From Actinacidiphila sp. DG2A-62 (GTDB lineage Bacteria > Actinomycetota > Actinomycetes > Streptomycetales > Streptomycetaceae), in NCBI RefSeq assembly GCF_035825295.1, contig NZ_JAYMGI010000002.1, positions 1,838,001 to 1,902,000 on the forward strand: a DNA stretch of 64,000 bases, read 5' to 3'. A program made the position numbers and the translations under genes. A model generated the notes under the pieces. It did not search any database. It was not told the origin of the DNA and worked only from the letters and a program-made list of their open reading frames with translations. Positions 9,033-19,600 of the stretch are shown here, piece by piece (positions within the stretch are counted from its first letter, which is position 1; each line of letters begins with the position of its first letter).

Positions 9033-9827
9033 TTACCCGAGCCCAGGACGGACTCCGAGTACCGCCGTCCCGACGCGTACATGTGTCGCTCCGGCCGCCA
9101 CCGCCTCGTCGAGATCCTGGCTCATCCCTGCCGAGACCATGTTCGCAGCCGGATGGTCCTCGCGCAGGCGGGATGAGATATCCATCAACCGATCGAAGGC
9201 GGCACGGGGTTGACCCGCGTACGCTCCGGCCAGCGGCGCGACCGTCATCAGGCCGTCCAGGCGCAGTCCTTCGGCGGCGGCCACCGCGTCGGCGAGCGCG
9301 CCGACCGCGTCGGGGGCGACGCCGCCGCGGGCGCCCTGCGTGCCCGACTCGGCGTCCAGCGCGACCTGGACCAGGCAGCCGATCCGCAGCCCGGCGGCGG
9401 TGGCCGCCTGGGACAGCGCGTCGACCAGCCGCGGCCGGTCGACGGAGTGCACGTGATCAGCGTAACGGACGACCGAACGCGCCTTGTTGGTCTGCAACTG
9501 GCCGACGAAGTGCCAACTCAGCGGCAGATCCGCGCAGTCCGCGGCTTTCCCGGCCGCCTCCTGGTCGCGGTTCTCCGCCACCTCGCGCACGCCGAGTCCG
9601 GCCAGCAGCCGCACGTCGGAGGCCGGGCGGGTCTTGGTGACGACGATGAGCGTCACCTCCTCGCGGGCCCGGCCGGCCGCGGCGCAGGCGGCGTCGATGC
9701 GCGCGTGCACCCGGGCGAGGTTGGCGGCGAGTTCGGCGGATCTCGCGGCGGCACCGGCGGATCGGCCGGGGTCGTTCGCAGGGTCGTTCGCAGGGTCGTT
9801 CGCGGGGGTGTCGTCGGGGGTGCTCAC
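9033..9827 (-). CDS. YggS/PLPBP-family PLP homeostasis protein
   Basis: A PLP-binding protein with an alanine-racemase-like TIM-barrel fold that influences vitamin B6 and amino-acid balance. VTKTRPASDV contains the PLP lysine (about residue 57). LSWHFVGQLQTNKAR and the C-terminal SAGMSQDLDEAVAAGATHVRVGTAVLG are family signatures. The GTG start at 9827 overlaps the stop of the upstream yfiH-type gene by 3 bases (GTGA), implying translational coupling. The N-terminus carries an extra Asn-Asp-Pro-Ala repeat from a short in-frame DNA repeat near 9770-9805. About 264 aa. Confidence 0.93.
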   Translation of the reverse strand: MSTPDDTPANDPANDPANDPGRSAGAAARSAELAANLARVHARIDAACAAAGRAREEVTLIVVTKTRPASDVRLLAGLGVREVAENRDQEAAGKAADCADLPLSWHFVGQLQTNKARSVVRYADHVHSVDRPRLVDALSQAATAAGLRIGCLVQVALDAESGTQGARGGVAPDAVGALADAVAAAEGLRLDGLMTVAPLAGAYAGQPRAAFDRLMDISSRLREDHPAANMVSAGMSQDLDEAVAAGATHVRVGTAVLGVRPGLG

Positions 9828-10561
9828 GGCGTTCCGTCCAGCCAGACGTAGCCCGCCAGCCGCCCGGTGGTGCGGTCGCGGCGGTAGGAGAAGTGGTCGG
9901 CGGACTCCAGGGTGCACACCGCGGGCGCGTCCGCGGCGCGCACTCCGGCGCGCGCCAGTTGCGCGCGCACCCCGGCCGCCACGTCGACCGCCGGCGTGCC
10001 CCAGCTGGTCTCGGCGTACGCCTCGGGCACGATCGCGGCGACCTCGTCGCGCATCGCGGCCGGCACCTCGTAGCAGCGGCCGCAGACCGACGGTCCGATG
10101 ATCGCGGTGATACGACCGGCGTCCGCTCCCCGCGCGACCATCGCCGCCACCGCGGCGGGCGCCACCCCGGCCACGAGTCCGGGCCGGCCGGCGTGTGCGG
10201 CGGCGGCCACGCCCGCGACCGGGTCGGCCAGCAGCAGCGGCACGCAGTCCGCGGTGAGCACGGCGAGGGTGAGGTCGGCGCGGCTGGTGACGAGCGCGTC
10301 CACCGCGGGGACCGGGCCGTCGCCCCAGGGGGCGTCGACCACGGCGACGTCGCGGCCGTGCACCTGGTTCATCCAGACCACCCGGCCCGGGTCGCGGCCC
10401 AGGGACGCGGCGGCGCGTTCCCGGTTGGCGGCCACCGCGGCCGGGTCGTCGCCGACCGCGCCGCCGAGGTTGAGGCTGTCGTACGGAACGGCGCTCACCC
10501 CGCCCCACCGGTCGGTGAAGGCGAAGTGCGCGCCGTCCGTCGTCGTGTGCTGCCCTATCAC
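9824..10561 (-). CDS. pgeF: YfiH/PgeF-type polyphenol oxidase-like protein
   Basis: Member of the YfiH (DUF152, Cu-oxidase_4) family. Members have been shown to act as purine nucleoside phosphorylase/adenosine deaminase or to edit peptidoglycan precursors in proteobacteria; the role in Streptomyces is not settled. Metal and active-site signatures are NQVHG (about residue 67), LTADCVPLLL (about 104-113) and AAHAGRPGLV, although the family usually has HAGWRG here. GPSVCGRCYEV lies near residue 155. The 245-aa length is normal. It sits 10 bp after ftsZ and overlaps yggS, the standard order in actinobacterial division clusters. Confidence 0.9.
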   Translation of the reverse strand: MIGQHTTTDGAHFAFTDRWGGVSAVPYDSLNLGGAVGDDPAAVAANRERAAASLGRDPGRVVWMNQVHGRDVAVVDAPWGDGPVPAVDALVTSRADLTLAVLTADCVPLLLADPVAGVAAAAHAGRPGLVAGVAPAAVAAMVARGADAGRITAIIGPSVCGRCYEVPAAMRDEVAAIVPEAYAETSWGTPAVDVAAGVRAQLARAGVRAADAPAVCTLESADHFSYRRDRTTGRLAGYVWLDGTP

Positions 10562-10571
10562 TGCCGGGCGG

Positions 10572-11801
10572 TCACTTCAGGAAGTCGGGGACGTCGAGTT
10601 CCTCGGCGGACTCCTGGTGGTACGGCCGGGCCGGCGGCACCACCGGGGGCGTCACCGGGGTCGCCGAGGTCTCGGCGGCCGGCTCGGGCTCCGGGGCGCG
10701 CTCGGCCGGCGCGGCCGGCGGGATGCTGCCGAGGCCGCCGAAGGACGGGGCCGGGCGCGGGGTGTCGGGGCGCGCCGGGGCGACCGGGGCGGTGTCCTCG
10801 CGCGCGGTGTAGGAGGAGCCGAGCACCTTGTCGCGGCTGCCCTTGGTGGGCGGCTGCCCGCCGTCGAAGCCGGCCGCGATCACGGTGACCCGCACCTCGT
10901 CGCCGAGCGCGTCGTCGATCACCGCGCCGAAGATGATGTTGGCCTCGGGGTGAGCGGCCTCGCTGACCAGCTGGGCGGCCTCGTTGATCTCGAACAGCCC
11001 GAGGTCGGAGCCGCCGGAGATGGACAGCAGCACACCGCGGGCGCCGTCGATGGACGCCTCCAGCAGCGGCGAGGAGATCGCCATCTCGGCGGCGGCCACC
11101 GCGCGGTCGTCGCCGCGGGCCGAGCCGATGCCCATCAGGGCGGAACCGGCCTCGCTCATCACGGACTTCACATCGGCGAAGTCCAGGTTGATCAGACCCG
11201 GGGTGGTGATCAGGTCGGTGATGCCCTGGACGCCGGACAGCAGCACCTGGTCCGCCGAGCGGAACGCGTCGAGCACGCTCACCTGGCGGTCCGAGATGGA
11301 CAGCAGCCGGTCGTTGGGGATGACGATCAGGGTGTCGACGTTCTCCCGCAGGCCGGCGATGCCGTCCTCGGCCTGGTTGGCCCGGCGGCGGCCCTCGAAG
11401 GTGAACGGACGGGTGACCACGCCGATGGTGAGCGCGCCGAGCGAGCGGGCGATGTTGGCCACGACGGGCGCGCCGCCGGTGCCGGTGCCGCCGCCCTCGC
11501 CCGCGGTCACGAAGACCATGTCGGCGCCCTTGAGGACCTCTTCGATCTCCTCGCGGTGGTCCTCGGCGGCCTTGCGGCCGACGTCCGGGTTCGCGCCCGC
11601 GCCGAGCCCTCGGGTCAACTCGCGGCCGACGTCGAGCTTGACGTCGGCGTCGCTCATCAGCAGGGCCTGCGCATCGGTGTTGATCGCGATGAACTCGACG
11701 CCCTTGAGACCGACCTCGATCATCCGGTTGATGGCGTTGACGCCACCGCCGCCGATGCCGACGACCTTGATGACTGCGAGGTAGTTCTGCGGTGCTGCCA
11801 C
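10572..11801 (-). CDS. ftsZ: Cell division GTPase FtsZ
   Basis: Tubulin homologue that forms Z-rings and sporulation ladders. The GTP-binding signature GGGTGTGG is at residues 103-110. The T7 synergy loop ([11 protein letters not shown]) is near 207, and the C-terminal peptide ELDVPDFLK ends the protein after a Pro/Ala-rich linker. The 409-aa length is normal. The GTG start (11801, [15 protein letters not shown]) has GAGAGG upstream. The 271 bp between ftsQ and ftsZ leaves room for separate promoters, as known for Streptomyces ftsZ. Confidence 0.98.
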   Translation of the reverse strand: MAAPQNYLAVIKVVGIGGGGVNAINRMIEVGLKGVEFIAINTDAQALLMSDADVKLDVGRELTRGLGAGANPDVGRKAAEDHREEIEEVLKGADMVFVTAGEGGGTGTGGAPVVANIARSLGALTIGVVTRPFTFEGRRRANQAEDGIAGLRENVDTLIVIPNDRLLSISDRQVSVLDAFRSADQVLLSGVQGITDLITTPGLINLDFADVKSVMSEAGSALMGIGSARGDDRAVAAAEMAISSPLLEASIDGARGVLLSISGGSDLGLFEINEAAQLVSEAAHPEANIIFGAVIDDALGDEVRVTVIAAGFDGGQPPTKGSRDKVLGSSYTAREDTAPVAPARPDTPRPAPSFGGLGSIPPAAPAERAPEPEPAAETSATPVTPPVVPPARPYHQESAEELDVPDFLK

Positions 11802-12072
11802 GTCGAAGGCCTCTCGCCTCGAGTTACGAATCGTGTGGGACGGTCGGTACGCTCGCCGTTGCCGTTCCGAACCCTGACCCTCAGGTTTAGGGTTACCAGT
11901 GTGCCTGTCCCAGGTGTTTCCCTGGGACGAGACACTAAGTCGACAAGGCGTGGTGGTTCAACGAACACGCCGAACCTCCCGTTTTTCTTTTCACCCTATG
12001 TGATCACGCCCGGCGATGCGCCGCCGGGGCCGAAACCGCTCGGGACCGGTGCGGCGCCTGGCGCCCCGGGCG
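11802..12072 (-). promoter_or_regulatory. ftsQ-ftsZ intergenic region with leader hairpin
   Basis: These 271 bp carry no gene. In Streptomyces this gap holds several ftsZ promoters, including a sporulation-controlled one (family knowledge). Visible here are a perfect 8-bp hairpin (GTCCCAGG at 11907-11914 with 11921-11928), a GGGTT/AACCC-rich stretch at about 11870-11895, and one GACAC pentamer (11931-11935), the core of the WhiA binding sequence. I could not assign -10/-35 boxes with confidence. Confidence 0.5.
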
Positions 12073-12894
12073 TCAACCACCTGACGCGGCAGGGGCGGTG
12101 GGCGCGCTGACGTCGTAACGGTTGGCGTCCGGCTCGGCCTTCATCAGCGCGGCCAGCACCCCCGACTTCAGCGGGCCGTCCTCGTCACTGCCCCACACCA
12201 CCTCGCGGTGGCCGGAGAGTTCGACGGTGATGCCGTCGTAGGAGCGCACCCGGATCGCGGTGGCGTGCCCGCGCAGCACGTCCGGCAGGTCGCCGGCCAC
12301 CGTGATCGCCGCCTGGAGCAGCCGCTGGGCGCCGAACTGCCGCAGGCTCGCGGCGGCTTGGGCGCGGTCGGGGGTGAGCTGCACCACCGGGACGCCGGCC
12401 GGGGCGCGGTCCACGGTGGCGAACCGGACGCCCTCGCGGTCGACTTCGGTGTACCGGGAGCCGTCGCGCAGCACCGCGGACGGGGTCCGCTCGGTGACTT
12501 TCACGACCACGGTGTGCGGCCAGGAGCGGCTCACCGAGACCTCGCGCAGCCGCGGCAGCGCGGCCAGCAGCCGGGTGCGGACGGCCCCGGTGTCGACCGA
12601 GACCAGCGGGCCGCCCAGCGGTACCCGGGCGGCCCGCTCGAGCTGCTGCGGCGTCAACTCACCGCTGCCGGCGACCGTCACGCGGGTCGCGCGGAACCAC
12701 GAGGAGCCGTAGAGGGCCCAGGTGCCCGCCGCCGCGAGCAGCGTGACGGCGATCAGAGCGATCAGGACGGTGCGCCGCCCCGGCAGGGTGAGCCGGGGAC
12801 GACGCCCGCCGCCTCCCGCCGGCAGGCTGGCCGCCTGACCCTCCCGGGTGGGCGGGCGGCCCGTGCCGAGCGCTCCGGCTTCCGTTCCGGTCAC
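12073..12894 (-). CDS. ftsQ: Divisome protein FtsQ
   Basis: Bitopic membrane protein that connects early and late division proteins. An N-terminal cytoplasmic tail of about 45 residues precedes a single membrane helix (TVLIALIAVTLLAAAGTWAL). The extracytoplasmic POTRA domain follows (WFRATRVTVAGSGELTP) and then the FtsQ/DivIB domain (VKVTERTPSAVLRDG, YTEVDREGVRF). I chose the GTG at 12894 (VTGTEAGALG), which has GGGAGG five bases upstream; a longer frame through the murG region is a shadow. About 273 aa. It is separated from murG by 185 bp with a large hairpin. No murC lies in between. Confidence 0.93.
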   Translation of the reverse strand: MTGTEAGALGTGRPPTREGQAASLPAGGGGRRPRLTLPGRRTVLIALIAVTLLAAAGTWALYGSSWFRATRVTVAGSGELTPQQLERAARVPLGGPLVSVDTGAVRTRLLAALPRLREVSVSRSWPHTVVVKVTERTPSAVLRDGSRYTEVDREGVRFATVDRAPAGVPVVQLTPDRAQAAASLRQFGAQRLLQAAITVAGDLPDVLRGHATAIRVRSYDGITVELSGHREVVWGSDEDGPLKSGVLAALMKAEPDANRYDVSAPTAPAASGG

Positions 12895-12999
12895 CTCGGC
12901 CTCCCACGTCGACGGTTGTCTGCACGCACTATCGTGCCAGCTCGGCGCCGTGGCACCGCGGGACACGCCCCGGATGCGCGGACGCCGTGGCCGGCCGGG

Positions 13000-13046
13000 C
13001 CGGGGCGCGGTTTCCCCGGGCCGAGCCCGGGAACCCCGCGCCCCGG
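13000..13046 (-). terminator. Long GC hairpin between murG and ftsQ
   Basis: Near-perfect inverted repeat of about 21 bp per arm (13000-13020 with 13026-13046), followed leftwards by ftsQ. A second small hairpin (gagggcg...cgccctc, about 13048-13067) lies closer to murG. The pair probably reduces read-through from murG into ftsQ, so ftsQ and ftsZ could be expressed independently. Confidence 0.6.
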
Positions 13047-13079
13047 AGAGGGCGCTGCGCGCCCTCCCGGGGGCCGGGC

Positions 13080-14171
13080 TCAGCGGCGGGCTGAGGACAC
13101 GGCTTCGTAGACCATGCGGACCAGGAGGTCGTCGGCGTCGCGGCGGCCGAACTCGGCGGCGGCGCGGGACATGTCGTAGAGCCGGTGCGGGTCGGTGAGC
13201 ACCGGCAGGACGTTGCCGAGCAGCCAGTCCGCGGTCAGCTCCGCGTCGTCGACCAGGAGTCCGCCGCCGGCCTTGACCACCGGCTGGGCGTTGAGCCGCT
13301 GTTCGCCGTTGCCGATGGGCAGCGGCACGTACGCGGCCGGCAGGCCCACCGCGGACAGCTCGGCGACCGTCATCGCGCCGGCCCGGCACAGCATCATGTC
13401 GGCGGCCGCGTAGGCCAGGTCCATCCGGTCGATGTACGGCACCGGCCGGTACGGCGGCATGCCGGGCATGTTGTCGGACTGCGGCAGTTCGTTCTTGGGG
13501 CCGACCGCGTGCAGGATCTGGACGCCGGACTGCTGCAGGCGCGGCGCGACCGCGGCGGTCACCTCGTTGAGCCGGCGGGCGCCCTGGGAGCCGCCGGAGA
13601 CCAGCAGCGTGGGCAGGTTCTGGTCCAGGCCGAAGGCGTGCCGCGCCTCGGGCCGGGCCGCGGCGCGGTCCAGGGTGGCGATGGTGCGGCGCAGCGGGAT
13701 GCCGATGTAGCGGGCGTCGCGCAGCTTGCTGTCGGGGGTGGAGACGGCGACGGCGTGGGCGTAGCGGGAGCCGATCTTGTTGGCCAGGCCCGGCCGCGCG
13801 TTGGCCTCGTGGATGACGATCGGCACCCCGAGGCGCTTGGCCGCGAGGTAGCCGGGCAGGGCGACGTAGCCGCCGAAGCCGACCACGCAGTCCGCCTTGG
13901 TGCGCTCGATGACCTGCTCGGCGGCCTTGATGGTGCCGCGCAGCCGGCCGGGCACGGTGATCAGTTCTGCGGTGGGCCGGCGCGGCAGCGGAACGGCCGG
14001 GATCAGGGCCAGTTCGTAGCCGCGTTCGGGCACCAGCCTGGTCTCCAGGCCCTTCTCGGTGCCGAGCGCGGTGATTCCCACGGTCGGGTCCTGCCTGCGC
14101 AGGGCATCGGCGAGCGCGAGCGCCGGCTCGATGTGGCCGGCGGTCCCCCCACCGGCGAGTACGACATGCAC
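13080..14171 (-). CDS. murG: UDP-GlcNAc:lipid I transferase MurG
   Basis: Adds GlcNAc to lipid I to form lipid II on the inner membrane face. N-terminal glycine loop GGGTAGHIEPALAL (residues 7-20), second loop GFGGYVALPG (about 100) and the UDP-GlcNAc site (LLVSGGSQGARRLNE near 190; RAGAMTVAELSAVGLPAAYVP in outline near 265) are all present. IGNGEQRLNAQ near 287 corresponds to the family's nnHQ-N-A segment. 363 aa, normal. It starts 6 bp after the ftsW stop. Confidence 0.97.
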   Translation of the reverse strand: MHVVLAGGGTAGHIEPALALADALRRQDPTVGITALGTEKGLETRLVPERGYELALIPAVPLPRRPTAELITVPGRLRGTIKAAEQVIERTKADCVVGFGGYVALPGYLAAKRLGVPIVIHEANARPGLANKIGSRYAHAVAVSTPDSKLRDARYIGIPLRRTIATLDRAAARPEARHAFGLDQNLPTLLVSGGSQGARRLNEVTAAVAPRLQQSGVQILHAVGPKNELPQSDNMPGMPPYRPVPYIDRMDLAYAAADMMLCRAGAMTVAELSAVGLPAAYVPLPIGNGEQRLNAQPVVKAGGGLLVDDAELTADWLLGNVLPVLTDPHRLYDMSRAAAEFGRRDADDLLVRMVYEAVSSARR

Positions 14172-14177
14172 CGAAAT

Positions 14178-15473
14178 TCACCGCTCTCCCGACGGCCGCC
14201 GCCCGGCGGACCGTCGCATCATCCTTCTCATCGCCCCGGTCAGGGAGTTGTTCCGGCCCCGCACGGCCAGTGCCGCTCGCGCCGCGGGCTCGTTCCTGGC
14301 GAAGGAGATCAGCAGCCCGATCGCGAACATGGTCGGCAGGATGGCAGATCCCCCGTAGGAGAACAGCGGGAGCGGGACGCCGGCGATCGGCAGCAGACCG
14401 AGCACCGCACCGATGTTGATCACGGCCTGCACCGTGATCCAGGTGGTCACGCCACCCGCTGCGAACCTGACGAAGGGGTCCTCCGTACGACCGGCCACGC
14501 GGATACCCGCGTAGCCTAGTGCCGCGAAGAGGGCCAGCACCGACAGCGTGCCCGCCAGGCCCAGTTCCTCCCCGGTCACGGCGAAGATGAAGTCGGTGTG
14601 CGGCTCGGGGAGTTCACCCCATTTCTCCACGCTCGCGCCGAGGCCGGAGCCGAACCAGCCGCCGGAGGCCAGGGCGTAGATGCCGTGCACCGCCTGCCAG
14701 CACTGGTCGCCGGCGCCCGGCGAGGTGGCGGCGATGCAGTGCAGCCGGCCCATCCGGTTGGGGCTGGTGGCCACGAACAGCACGGCCAGCGAGCCGGCCG
14801 CGGTCAGCACGCCGGCGAACAGCCGGGTGGGCGCGCCGGCCAGCCACAGCATGCCGAACAGGATCGCGGTGAGGATCACCGTGGTGCCCATGTCGCCGCC
14901 GAGCATGATCAGCCCGAGCAGCATGACCGCGACCGGGACCAGCGGCACCAGCAGGTGCTTCCACTGGGTCAGCAGGTTCTTGTCGTTCTTGCGGGCCAGC
15001 AGGTCGGCGCCCCACATGACCAGCGCGAGCTTGCCGAACTCGCTGGGCTGCAGCTGGAACGGGCCGCCGACCGAGATCCAGTTGGTGTTGCCGTTGACCG
15101 TCTGCCCTATCCCCGGCACCTGCACCAGGCACATCAGGAACACCGCGCCCAGCAGCAGCGGGTAGGCCAGTGCCCGGTGCAGCCGGACCGGCGCCCGGGC
15201 GGCGAACCACAGCAGCAGCCCGCCGAGCACCACCGCGAGCAACTGCTTGCGGAAGTAGTACGTGGAGGCCAGTCCGTAGCGCAGCGCCTGGATCTGCGAG
15301 GCGGAGTACACCATCACCAGGCCGAGCACGGTGATCAGCGCGGTGCCGCCGACGATCACGTAGTACGCGGTGAGCGGCCGGTCCCACGCCTCGCGGACCC
15401 GGCCGGGCAGCCGTGCGGCGCCGCGCAGCGCGCTGGGCGCGGCGCCGCGCGGGCGTGCGGGGTACAGGCTCAT
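14178..15473 (-). CDS. ftsW: Septal peptidoglycan polymerase FtsW
   Basis: SEDS-family glycosyltransferase that works with FtsI at septa. The 431-aa protein has about ten membrane segments, beginning with LTAYYVIVGGTALITVLGL. The large extracellular loop (RMGRLHCIAATSPGAGDQCWQ region) and the conserved PEPHTDFIFAVTGEELG sequence (about residue 290-306) are typical SEDS landmarks, as is LPLFSYGGSA near 375. RBS AAGGAGGGG precedes ATG 15473. It lies between murD (46 bp gap) and murG. Confidence 0.96.
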   Translation of the reverse strand: MSLYPARPRGAAPSALRGAARLPGRVREAWDRPLTAYYVIVGGTALITVLGLVMVYSASQIQALRYGLASTYYFRKQLLAVVLGGLLLWFAARAPVRLHRALAYPLLLGAVFLMCLVQVPGIGQTVNGNTNWISVGGPFQLQPSEFGKLALVMWGADLLARKNDKNLLTQWKHLLVPLVPVAVMLLGLIMLGGDMGTTVILTAILFGMLWLAGAPTRLFAGVLTAAGSLAVLFVATSPNRMGRLHCIAATSPGAGDQCWQAVHGIYALASGGWFGSGLGASVEKWGELPEPHTDFIFAVTGEELGLAGTLSVLALFAALGYAGIRVAGRTEDPFVRFAAGGVTTWITVQAVINIGAVLGLLPIAGVPLPLFSYGGSAILPTMFAIGLLISFARNEPAARAALAVRGRNNSLTGAMRRMMRRSAGRRPSGER

Positions 15474-15519
15474 CCGGCCCCTCCTTCGTGCGCTGCCGCG
15501 GCGCCCGCGCGGGAGCGCG

Positions 15520-17103
15520 CTACCGCCGCTCGTCCGGTCCGGCCGGACCGGACGGTTCGTCCCGCGCGTCCGGTCCGTGCGGCCCGCCGGGCAGGGCGCG
15601 CACGGCGTCCGCGAAGGCGTCGCCGCGCGCGTTGTAGTTGGCGAACATGTCCATGGACGCGCACGCCGGGGCGAGCAGCACGGTGTCGCCGGACCGGGCG
15701 AGGCCGCGGGCCGCCTCGACGGCCGCGGCCATCGCCCCAGTGTCGGTCCGTTCCAGCTCGACCACCGGGACCTGCGGGGCGTGTCGCGTCAGGGCTTCGC
15801 GGATCAGCGCCCGGTCGGCGCCGAAGAGCACCGCGGCGCGCAGCCGGGGGCCCGCCGCGGCGGCCAGTTCGTCGAACTCGGCGCCCTTGGCGAGCCCGCC
15901 GGCCAGCCACACCACCGGCTCGTAGGCGGCCAGCGAGGCCGCCGCGGCGTGGGTGTTGGTGGCCTTGGAGTCGTCCACCCAGCGCACCCCGTCGACCACG
16001 GCGACCTCGGCGATGCGGTGGGCGTCGGGTCGGAAGGCGCGCAGCCCCTCGCGGACCGCGGCGGCCTCGACGCCGTAGGCGCGGGCGAGGGCGGCGGCGG
16101 CCAGCGCGTTGGCGATGTTGTGCGGGGCCGGCGGGCGGACGTCCTCGACGGCCGCCAGCTCCTGCGCGGTGCCGGCCCGGTCGGCGACGAACGCCCGGTC
16201 GACCAGCAGGCCGTCCACGACGCCCAGTTCGGACATCCGGGGAGCGCCGAGGGTGAAGCCGATCGCCCGGCAGCCCTCCTCGACGTCGGCCTCGCGGACC
16301 AGCCGTTCGGTCTCGGGGTCGGCGGCGTTGTAGACGCAGGCGACCTGGTTGCCGTGGTACGCGCGGCCCTTGTCGGCGGCGTAGGCGGCCATCGACCCGT
16401 GCCAGTCCAGGTGGTCGGGCGCGAGGTTGAGCACGGCGGCCGAGTGCGGGCGGATGCCGGGCGCCCAGTGCAGCTGGTAGCTGGACAGTTCCACGGCGAG
16501 CACGTCGTACTCCGGCCGGCCGGGGCCGGGCAGGACCACGTCGAAGAGCGAGACGCCGATGTTGCCGACCGCGGCGGTGCGCAGGCCGGCCGCGCTGAGG
16601 ATGGCGGCGAGCATCCGGGTGGTGGTGGTCTTGCCGTTGGTGCCGGTGACCACCAGCCAGGGCGCGGCGCCGGGGCCGCGCAGCCGCCAGGCCAGCTCGA
16701 CGTCGCCCCACACCGGCACGCCGGCCGCGGCGGCGGCCGCGAACAGCGGGCTGGCGGGCTTCCAGCCGGGCGTGGTGACGACCAGCTCGGTGCCGTCCGG
16801 CAGCGTGTCGCCGTCGCCGAGGCGCACGGCGATGCCGAGCGCCTCCAGCTCCGCGGCCTCGGCCTGCTGGCGTTCGCCCGCGCCGGCGTTGACGACGGTG
16901 ACGCGGGCGCCCAGGCCGTGCAGCGCCTTGGCGGCGGGCACGCCCGAGACGCCGAGCCCGGCGACGGTGACCGCGGCGTCCTTCAGCCGGGCCGCGGTCT
17001 CCTCGGCGCTCCCGGTCGCCTCGGCGCCGGTCTCCTGGGCGCCGGTCTCCTGGGCGCCGGCGGGCCGCTGCCCGCCGGCGGTGTCCCGCAGCGGACCGGT
17101 CAC
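15520..17103 (-). CDS. murD: UDP-MurNAc-L-Ala:D-Glu ligase MurD
   Basis: Cytoplasmic Mur ligase adding D-glutamate to UDP-MurNAc-L-alanine. Signatures: [17 protein letters not shown] (N-terminal Rossmann, about residue 43), ATP loop [36 protein letters not shown], and [15 protein letters not shown]. The GTG start at 17103 overlaps the mraY stop by 3 bp (GTGA), giving 527 aa. This is longer than E. coli MurD because of a low-complexity N-terminal stretch with two AQETG units from a 15-bp direct repeat near 17026-17057, plus a Gly/Pro-rich C-terminus. Confidence 0.96.
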   Translation of the reverse strand: MTGPLRDTAGGQRPAGAQETGAQETGAEATGSAEETAARLKDAAVTVAGLGVSGVPAAKALHGLGARVTVVNAGAGERQQAEAAELEALGIAVRLGDGDTLPDGTELVVTTPGWKPASPLFAAAAAAGVPVWGDVELAWRLRGPGAAPWLVVTGTNGKTTTTRMLAAILSAAGLRTAAVGNIGVSLFDVVLPGPGRPEYDVLAVELSSYQLHWAPGIRPHSAAVLNLAPDHLDWHGSMAAYAADKGRAYHGNQVACVYNAADPETERLVREADVEEGCRAIGFTLGAPRMSELGVVDGLLVDRAFVADRAGTAQELAAVEDVRPPAPHNIANALAAAALARAYGVEAAAVREGLRAFRPDAHRIAEVAVVDGVRWVDDSKATNTHAAAASLAAYEPVVWLAGGLAKGAEFDELAAAAGPRLRAAVLFGADRALIREALTRHAPQVPVVELERTDTGAMAAAVEAARGLARSGDTVLLAPACASMDMFANYNARGDAFADAVRALPGGPHGPDARDEPSGPAGPDERR

Positions 17104-18164
17104 GACGCCGCCACCCACGCGGCGTAGAAGATGCCGAGGCCGACGGCCATGCACATGCCCTGGATGATCCAGAACCTGACCACGACCAGGACCTCGCTCC
17201 ACCCCTTGAGCTCGAAGTGGTGCTGCAGTGGCGCCATCCGGAAGACGCGCTTGCCGGTGAGCCGGAACGAGCCGACCTGGATGATCACCGACAGGGTGAT
17301 CAGCACGAACAGGCCGCCGAGGATGGCGAGCAGCATCTCGGTGCGCGAGCAGATCGCCAGGCCGGCCAGCGCGCCGCCCAGGGCCAGCGAGCCGGTGTCG
17401 CCCATGAAGATCTTGGCCGGCGAGGTGTTCCACCACAGGAAGCCGAAGCACGCGCCCATCAGGGCCGCCGCGACCACCGCCAGGTCCAGTGGGTTGCGCA
17501 CCTCGTAACAGGCGTTGTTGGCGCTGACCGGGGTGCCGCACCACTGGCCGTACTGCCACACGCCGATGACGGTGTACGCGGCGAAGACCATCACCGAGGC
17601 GCCGGTGGCCAGGCCGTCCAGGCCGTCGGTGAGGTTCACGCCGTTGGACATCGCCAGGATCATGAACAGCGCCCAGATCACGAAGATCACCGGGCCGATG
17701 GACCAGCCGAAGTCGCTGGTGAAGGAGAGCTTGGTGGACGCCGGGGTCTGGCCGCGAGAGTCCTTGAAGTTCAGCGCCAGCACCGCGAAGGCGATGCCGA
17801 CGGTGAGCTGGCCGCCCATCTTCGCCTTGGCCCGCAGGCCCAGGCTGCGCTGCTTGACGATCTTGATGTAGTCGTCGAGGAAGCCGACCAGGCCGAGGCC
17901 GGTGGTCAAGAAGAGCACCAGCACCCCGGACGCGGACGGCTTGTCGCCGGTGATGAGCTTGGTCGCCGCGTACGCGATCAGCGTCGCCAGGATGAAGGCG
18001 ATGCCGCCCATGGTGGGCGTGCCGCGCTTGCTGTGGTGGGCCTTGGGGCCGTCGTCCCGGATCATCTGACCGTAGCCCTTGCGGGCCAGCAGGCGGATCA
18101 GCAGCGGCGTGCCGATCAGCGAGAGGAACAGGCCGAGCACACCGGAGACGAGGATCTGCTTCAT
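17100..18164 (-). CDS. mraY: Phospho-MurNAc-pentapeptide translocase MraY
   Basis: Integral membrane enzyme that forms lipid I from UDP-MurNAc-pentapeptide and undecaprenyl phosphate. The 354-aa protein has about ten membrane helices. Catalytic aspartates are in VGFLDDYIK (about D117-118) and in the [13 protein letters not shown] motif (about residue 220), and [12 protein letters not shown] lies near 280. Ends with the family motif [20 protein letters not shown] in outline. The ATG overlaps the murF stop by 4 bp (ATGA). Confidence 0.97.
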   Translation of the reverse strand: MKQILVSGVLGLFLSLIGTPLLIRLLARKGYGQMIRDDGPKAHHSKRGTPTMGGIAFILATLIAYAATKLITGDKPSASGVLVLFLTTGLGLVGFLDDYIKIVKQRSLGLRAKAKMGGQLTVGIAFAVLALNFKDSRGQTPASTKLSFTSDFGWSIGPVIFVIWALFMILAMSNGVNLTDGLDGLATGASVMVFAAYTVIGVWQYGQWCGTPVSANNACYEVRNPLDLAVVAAALMGACFGFLWWNTSPAKIFMGDTGSLALGGALAGLAICSRTEMLLAILGGLFVLITLSVIIQVGSFRLTGKRVFRMAPLQHHFELKGWSEVLVVVRFWIIQGMCMAVGLGIFYAAWVAAS

Positions 18165-19600
18165 CGGGCGGCGACCTCGCTGCCCCCGGCGCCCGCGGCG
18201 CCCTCGGTCAGCGCCATGGCGACGGCTTCGAGCCCCACCGACCTCGATGCCTTCACCAGCACGACGTCACCGGGCCGCACTTGACTGCGCAACAGCTCGA
18301 CCGCCGCTTCCGCGTCGGACACGTGCACCGACTCCTCACCCCACGAACCCTCGTTATAGGCGCCCATTTGCAGCCAGGCGGCTTCGGTACCGCCCACGGC
18401 CACGAGCTTGCTGACGTTGAGTCGGACGACCAGCCGCCCCACCGCGTCGTGCTCGGCCAGCGACCGCTCGCCGAGTTCGGCCATCGTGCCCAGCACCGCC
18501 CACGTCCGGCCCCCCCTGGCCTGTGCGGACCTGCCCATCGCGACAAGTGCGCGCAGGGCCGCCCTCATGGACTCGGGGTTCGCGTTGTAGGCGTCGTTGA
18601 TGACCGTGACGCCGTCGGGCAGCTCGGTGACCTCCATCCGCCAGTGCGAGAGCGAGTCCGCCTCGCAGAGCGCGGTGGCGATCTCCGAAGCGGGCATGCC
18701 GAGTTCACTGGCGACGGCGGCCGCGGCGAGCGCGTTCGACACGTGGTGCTCACCGTACAGGCGCAAGGTCACCTCGGCGCACCCGGAGGGTGTTCGCAGC
18801 AGGAACACGGGCTGACCGCGGTCGTTGAGCCGGACCTGCTCGGCCCGGATCGCCGCGTCCTCGCCCTCCCCGAACAGCACCACCCGGGCCTTGGTGCGCG
18901 AGGCCATCGCCCGTACCAGCGGGTCGTCGGCGTTGAGGATCGCGATGCCGCCCTCGGCCTCGGCCGGCAGCGCCTCCACCATCTCGCCCTTGGCCTGGGC
19001 GATCTGCTCACGGCCGCCGAACTCGCCGATGTGCGCGCTGCCGACGTTGAGCACCAGGCCGATCCGCGGCGGGGTCAGGCCGGTCAGGTAGCGGATGTGG
19101 CCGATGCCGCGGGCGCCCATCTCCAGCACCAGGTGCCGGGTCGAGGCGTCGGCGCTGAGCACGGTCAGCGGCAGTCCGATCTCGTTGTTCAGCGAGCCGG
19201 GCGTCCACACGGTGGGCGCCCGTCTCTGCAGCAGCTGGGCGATCAGGTCCTTGGTGCTGGTCTTGCCGGCCGAGCCGGTCAGCGCGATCACGGTGGCGTC
19301 CAGCCGCTCCAGCACGTGCCGGGCGAGCGCGCCGAGCGCGGCCTGCACGTCGTCGACCACGATCGCGGGCGCGCCGACCGGGCGGGCCGCGAGCACCGCG
19401 ACCGCGCCGTCGGCGACCGCCTGCGCGGCGAACGCGTGGCCGTCCACCCGCTCGCCGGCGAAGGCCACGAAGAGCGCGCCGGGGACGACCTCGCGGGAGT
19501 CCCTGACCACGGGTCCGGAGACCCGCACACCACTGTCCGGTATGTCGTGCATGCTCCCGCCGACCGCAGTTGCGACCTCGGCGAGGGTAAGGGGGATCAC
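18161..19600 (-). CDS. murF: UDP-MurNAc-tripeptide:D-Ala-D-Ala ligase MurF
   Basis: Adds D-Ala-D-Ala to complete the UDP-MurNAc pentapeptide. N-terminal substrate domain ([23 protein letters not shown] region), ATP loop [15 protein letters not shown] (about residue 107-121), [21 protein letters not shown], and the C-terminal domain with [17 protein letters not shown] (about 336). 479 aa, normal. Overlaps murE upstream and mraY downstream by 4 bp each, so it is translated from the same operon mRNA. Confidence 0.97.
   Translation of the reverse strand: MIPLTLAEVATAVGGSMHDIPDSGVRVSGPVVRDSREVVPGALFVAFAGERVDGHAFAAQAVADGAVAVLAARPVGAPAIVVDDVQAALGALARHVLERLDATVIALTGSAGKTSTKDLIAQLLQRRAPTVWTPGSLNNEIGLPLTVLSADASTRHLVLEMGARGIGHIRYLTGLTPPRIGLVLNVGSAHIGEFGGREQIAQAKGEMVEALPAEAEGGIAILNADDPLVRAMASRTKARVVLFGEGEDAAIRAEQVRLNDRGQPVFLLRTPSGCAEVTLRLYGEHHVSNALAAAAVASELGMPASEIATALCEADSLSHWRMEVTELPDGVTVINDAYNANPESMRAALRALVAMGRSAQARGGRTWAVLGTMAELGERSLAEHDAVGRLVVRLNVSKLVAVGGTEAAWLQMGAYNEGSWGEESVHVSDAEAAVELLRSQVRPGDVVLVKASRSVGLEAVAMALTEGAAGAGGSEVAAR

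Noticed and set aside
12073-14181. A single large minus-strand protein spanning ftsQ and murG
   Set aside because: Only the ftsQ part is in its true frame; the murG region belongs to another frame with full MurG motifs, and a GTG with a good ribosome site starts ftsQ at 12894.
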